From Arthrobotrys musiformis (lineage: Eukaryota; Ascomycota; Orbiliomycetes; Orbiliales; Orbiliaceae): a DNA stretch of 64,000 nt. Below the pieces are notes generated by a model, which was not told the origin of the DNA, did no database searches, and saw only the letters and a list, made by a program, of their open reading frames with translations. The stretch lies in the NCBI GenBank assembly GCA_036971715.1, contig JAVHJL010000006.1, forward strand, positions 2,046,001-2,110,000, given 5' to 3'. Of the stretch, positions 59,513 to 64,000 are shown in pieces; position 1 is the first letter of the stretch, and each line of letters opens with the position of its first letter. The position numbers were made by a program, and so were the translations under genes.

Positions 59513-60539
59513 GTCGGCAGACGTTGAGCTATGGTATGTTTTTTTTATTATAAGAAAAATGCGAAACGACGAACAACATTAGGATTTGTGTACGATCTGT
59601 GAAGGCGCAATGCAGAATTTACTTGTTTTTTTCCTTTTCTTCTTTGACTCGTCCCTCAACTTGACTTTTTTCTCCATCTTCTCTTCTCGTTTATTTTATC
59701 CCCATTGTTCGATAATCTTAATACGCTTCGCGAAAGGTCTCCTTTTCCGCCTCTCCCAGTCCTTTAGGTTGTGTTCACGATCGTGTCTGAGAGCAAGGAG
59801 CATGTGCATATATGTCTTGTATGTTAAAAAGCGGAGAAAACGAAGGGCCTGGTCTGAGCGCAAAGTCGCCGGATCTGGATATTTCGGACTCGTCCGGGGC
59901 CCTGAGGACTCCATCCGGCAGTGGGGCGCCCAAATCGAAGCCTAACCTTAAGATGTGGTTCCTGAAAGTTTAAGACAGCCTCGCCACTTTACTTCACCAC
60001 CATCAGCGCGCGCCAGCCAGCCAGCCAGCCAGTAATGGACTGGACCAGACACTCGAATCAGATGAGCAGCCAAAGCTCATCTCGATTATGGTTCGGGCCA
60101 AGCCTCGGCCTGGCACGGGGCCTGACCGACCCAGATTCGCGGGCATGCTAGCGAACCCCCAAGAAGGCAGGCCATGTGCAGCAGACCATTGGCTGCCGAA
60201 CGAGCTTTTATCGTCTTAGTCCGAGGGGAACCCATCCCACTTGCTCACTTTCATTCATTTTCCAATTCCGCCCCCCTTGCAAAAACTGAGCTTTTCTTTT
60301 CCCGACATCTCGCATCTTGCATTTACACAAGAGAAAAGAACTCCACGTCCCATACTATACTAACCCGATACCGAACCCGGTTTGGCGATAATAACCTACT
60401 AATTAAAATCATCTTTTGGGGGGAGAACTCGCTGGAGCAGCATCAGGTGGCTTGCTGATACCGCCCTTTTCAGACGCTGCCGCTTTTCCACGGCATCTGT
60501 TCGATATATTTTGGGGGGGAAGTTGCTGCTGCTGCTGCC
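59513..60539. promoter_or_regulatory. Interval between RTT103 and the kinase gene
   Basis: The left part is T-rich RTT103 3' sequence. A CCAG repeat lies at 60013-60032. The leader just before the kinase start contains CTG repeats ending at the ATG. No gene is seen. Confidence 0.5.
60013..60032. repeat. CCAG tetranucleotide repeat
   Basis: Five perfect CCAG units about 510 bases upstream of the kinase start codon. Confidence 0.9.
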
Positions 60540-62784
60540 ATGACGGAGGTCGATAGCAGTGCGAACTTGCTCAATCCGAGCAATGGGAATAATGGATCGT
60601 CCATTCCTCATTCCACCGATGCCGCCGCTGCTTCTGGCACATCTGGGGCATTAGTAACCGGCGTGCACACCGAGAGTAAAAGCAGTGATAGCAGTGGCAG
60701 CGGCGGTGGTCGTATTGGGAGTAGCAGTGGTGGTGGTGGTGGTCCAACCTCGCAGATACAACCTCCCCGCCTTATATTCGCCAATCCGCCCCCAGACGAC
60801 GACCTGAACCAGCCGCCCCACCACATCCACAACCACAACCACAACCACCATAATCACAACCACCACCTTCATTCCTCCCCCTCCTCCTCCCTCGCTCATT
60901 CCACCGACCACCGCCAACCTCTCCATTCCCACCCCCATCACCAGCATCTCCCGGATCTACGTCTTCAAACCGACGTCGTAGCCATGTCCTCCTCCACCAA
61001 CAACGCAAAATCCATCCCGGTCCCCTCCAGCACCACCCGAGCCTCAGCAGCAGCCCTCTCCCGCTCCAACTCCTTCCAAAGCTCTCTCTCCCCAAACTCC
61101 GCAACCGGCTCGCCATCGATCGGTGGGTTCCTCTCGGAAATAACCCCATTGCCATCACCCGTAATATCAGCAGATTCACCCGGTCCGTGGAGATTATTCA
61201 GAAACGGCAGCCTCAGTTCCCGTCCCACCTCCAGAGGATCCATAGCATCGTTATCGATCAATGACCAAGAACACAGCGTTGGCGGTGGCAGCAGTAGCGG
61301 CGACTCGATTGGTGTCGGCAGGTCGCCGAGTAAGCGGAAATTATACCAGGGATTAAATCACATTGATGCGCCATCCGCGCACGATTACCGATTACACCAG
61401 AGTACGGCCCGGAGTGTTAGCGAACAAGTCACAAAACTCGATGTGCCTGCGATATCGAAGCAGAGTCAGACGGAAGACGGCGGGGAGGTTAAGGATTCCG
61501 CTGCTTCGCATCCGTTTAAGAGGGAGGAACATCTTGCTGGGAAACACGGGCAGCAGAGGACTAGGAGTACGGCCGACCTTCAGATACCGATCATAGTGGA
61601 TGGGGTGTCTGATTACCGTAGTATCCCCGAGGATGGAAGTGTTGCGAGGGAGATATTCACGGCTACGACGTATCCTGGGAATAATATCCGACGTTGGCGG
61701 GCGGTTAGATTGTTAGGTCAGGGGACGTTTAGTAAAGTGATGCTGGCCACGTTGGAGGTTAAGAAGAACACGGACTCCGAAGCCGAATTGGATAGGGATA
61801 AACTGGTTGCGGTTAAGATTGTGGAGAATACGGCCGCGGGAGGGGCGTCGAAGGCTAGGATCGAGAGTTCGCTTAAGAGGGAGTTGGATATTCTCAAATC
61901 GCTGAAACATCCGTCTTTGGTGCATCTGAAGGCGCAGAGTATTGAGAGGAAACGGGCGCTTTTGATATTGGGGTACTGCGCCGGCGGGGATCTTTTCGAT
62001 TTGGCGACCAGTGCGCCAAAATTGCTGACGCCGAAGTTCGTGAGGAGGATATTTTCGGAGTTGGTCGGTGCGGTGAGGTATTTGCATTTGTCGGGGATCG
62101 TGCATCGTGATATTAAGCTGGAGAGTACGTTTTTTCCCCTCTTACGTAATTGGCGAGGGAAGGTACTAATATACATATTTTATAGACGTATTGATAAACT
62201 TCACAGCCGAGGAACTGGCAGAGTCCGGCGACGAGATAATCGCCTCGAATCGCTCGATTACCACGCTTACGGATCTAGGTCTATCTAGACGTATAGACTT
62301 CGAGGAACCCCTGTTGACGACCAGGTGCGGATCGGAAGACTATGCGGCGCCGGAATTGCTATTGGGGCAGCCGTACGATGGGCGTCAGACGGATGCGTGG
62401 GCGTTGGGGGTGCTGCTTTATGCCATCTGCGAATCTAGATTACCGTTCGACCCTGTACCCGGGGCGAATGAACATAAGATGCGATCTAGGACGGCGCATC
62501 GGATAGCGAGGTGTGACTGGAAGTGGTTTAAATTGGCGGATACGCCGGCGCCGGTTTTGGAGGAAGGGGTTGTGGCTGGGGAGGAAGAAGGGAAGGATGG
62601 GAAGGAGGGGTATGATCCGGAGTGGAATCCGGCCAAGGCGGTTGTGGATGGGCTTTTGAAGAGGGTTAAGAAGCGGTTGCCGTTGGAGGAGGTGGAGAAG
62701 ACGGAGTGGGTTCGGGGGGCTATTACGGTGCCTTTGGAGAATCCGCCGTCGACGGAGGAGTTGGAGGAGGAGGAGTCTTCTTGA
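60540..62784 (+). CDS. Serine/threonine protein kinase with long disordered N-terminus
   Basis: There are two exons: 60540-62124 and 62186-62784, giving 727 residues. Residues 1-370 are low complexity: Ser/Gly runs, then a His/Asn-rich tract near residue 100, then Ser/Pro-rich. The kinase domain starts near residue 380 with L-G-Q-G-T-F-S-K-V. The Lys is in V-A-V-K-I-V and the catalytic loop is I-V-H-R-D-I-K-L-E-N, completed across the intron. An acidic insert of about 20 residues separates it from the metal site, which reads D-L-G rather than D-F-G. The activation end is C-G-S-E-D-Y-A-A-P-E. This pattern recalls yeast Prr1-like kinases, but I am not sure of orthology. The protein ends in Glu and Ser. 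The start has a clean context and no earlier in-frame ATG. Confidence 0.88.
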
Positions 62785-64000
62785 TCTTTCCTTTTCTCTT
62801 CTTCTCCTCCTCCTTCTTATCACTTTCTTTCTTTGTTTCTGTTTCCTTGAGGGGTTCTTTCTGGTTGGTTCATTGTGATTGGTTTACATTGGGGCGGGGA
62901 ATGGTTCTTTTTTTTTCTTTTCTCTTTTTGATATTTGATAGTTGTTCGGCCATGGGGGATACTGTTTAACGCTGGCGTGAGAATTGGGAGCATGAAGCAG
63001 TCGTTCGTTATCATTGGATGGAAAAAAATAAATAGACATTGCATCTTCTTCTCCTCTTTCTTTCTTAATTACCATTGTCTGGTATTAATATTTGTATCAA
63101 GTGCATTTTCATTTTCATTTTATAGGTAGTGTGGTTATTGCTTGTTAGACCGTTGTATAGATCATATCTACTGCCATAATTTAATCGATTTTATATAATC
63201 TTTATGTCCAATACTTATCCATACAAGTCCTATAGATCCATCCGCTTGGAGTAGTATAGATTATGTAATACATAATGTATCGATATCGGTGGGATTAGAG
63301 TTTGGATCACCGACTTCCTCAATCATGGTTTTGCACTTTAAAATTTTTTTATGTGTTTGAGACGCGGGATTAGAAACAGAACAGCGGATAGAGTTTGAGA
63401 TCTCGTGGTTTTGGCGATTTTTGAAAGGTTAAATATAGAATATCGTATATATTTTGTATGGGGGTGAGGTGGTATTGGGGGTTATATTTGGGTGCTGGGA
63501 TGGGGTTTGCATGTGGGTCTTGGTACTGTACTCTACTATCAGGAGATTGAGAGATTGATAGCTTCGCGTACGGCGAGATTCTATAACAGCATCTGCCGGT
63601 ATATTATATTATATTATACTCTATCGTGTACTACCTTATATAAGTACTTAGGTATATGATTGTGTATATAAGTTGGAGTATGTGAACCAAGGTCTCGGTC
63701 GAAAGCAGCGGGTGGAAGTACGTAATTGATAGCGACGACGTACATACATACTTCCTCTTCGGCTCGAAGCTTGGGATGTCTCAAGCTTCCCCCCTCGATC
63801 GTCTGGGTCTTGGTATGGACGGGTTAATTAGAGGCCCCCTTAATTCTCACCCGACTTGCGACAGACCTTGCATGGGAAACTATGTGCATCTTAGTATTCG
63901 GCATGCAACGTGGATCCACCTTATCTTAGCTAAGTACATATCTCCTGTCGACCTTTCTTTCTTTCTTTCTCTTCCTCCTCACTTCTCCTCGACACGTTCT
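62785..64000. other. Gene-free right edge
   Basis: The kinase 3' untranslated region is CT- and T-rich (62785-62935). Beyond it is AT-rich DNA with a TATAT run near 63600-63620 and a terminal CTTT repeat. Another gene may begin past the window end, where a CT-rich block suggests a promoter. Confidence 0.5.

Overview
This window is nuclear DNA of a filamentous ascomycete (Pezizomycotina). The evidence is the many short GT..AG introns, a 149-residue calmodulin of filamentous-fungal type, a velvet-family regulator, and single-copy fungal orthologues such as FHIP, PIK1, FUN26 and RTT103. I cannot place it to genus. I reconstructed 19 protein-coding genes by joining exons so that reading frame, splice sites and family motifs agree. 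I saw no rRNA, intact tRNA, CRISPR array or intact transposon.

Layout: 2.4-7.3 kb has TAZ1 (tafazzin, minus), LOA1 (lysophosphatidate acyltransferase-like, plus) and an unnamed leucine-rich protein (minus). 9.6-20.1 kb has a FAD/NADPH reductase-like gene (plus), MED20 (minus), an FHIP gene (plus) and ILV3 (dihydroxyacid dehydratase, 11 exons, minus). 22.6-24.3 kb has a velvet regulator, most likely velC (minus). It lies between a 2.5 kb and an 8.3 kb gene-free stretch. 32.5-35.4 kb has a RING/RS protein (minus). 36.5-45 kb has an alpha/beta hydrolase, PIK1 and FUN26, all plus. 45.3-62.8 kb alternates CDC37 (-), MDL1 (+), TLG2 (-), calmodulin (+), CLC1 (-), RTT103 (+) and a protein kinase (+).

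Most of the genes are housekeeping. Several serve membranes and vesicle traffic: TAZ1 and LOA1 in phospholipid acylation, PIK1, TLG2, CLC1 and FHIP in Golgi and endosome transport, FUN26 in the vacuole and MDL1 in mitochondria. I read this as normal gene order rather than a functional cluster, apart from the divergent TAZ1/LOA1 pair. Strands alternate strongly, so many genes share divergent promoters or face each other at their 3' ends.

I did not find a convincing new multi-gene system. The points most worth checking are a 19-base microexon carrying the catalytic His of tafazzin, an ILV3 exon junction that cannot be spliced in frame with GT..AG without losing conserved residues, a reductase with FAD and NADPH modules but no FMN module, an RBBP6-like RING protein without the usual N-terminal domains, and the long gene-free region upstream of the velvet gene.
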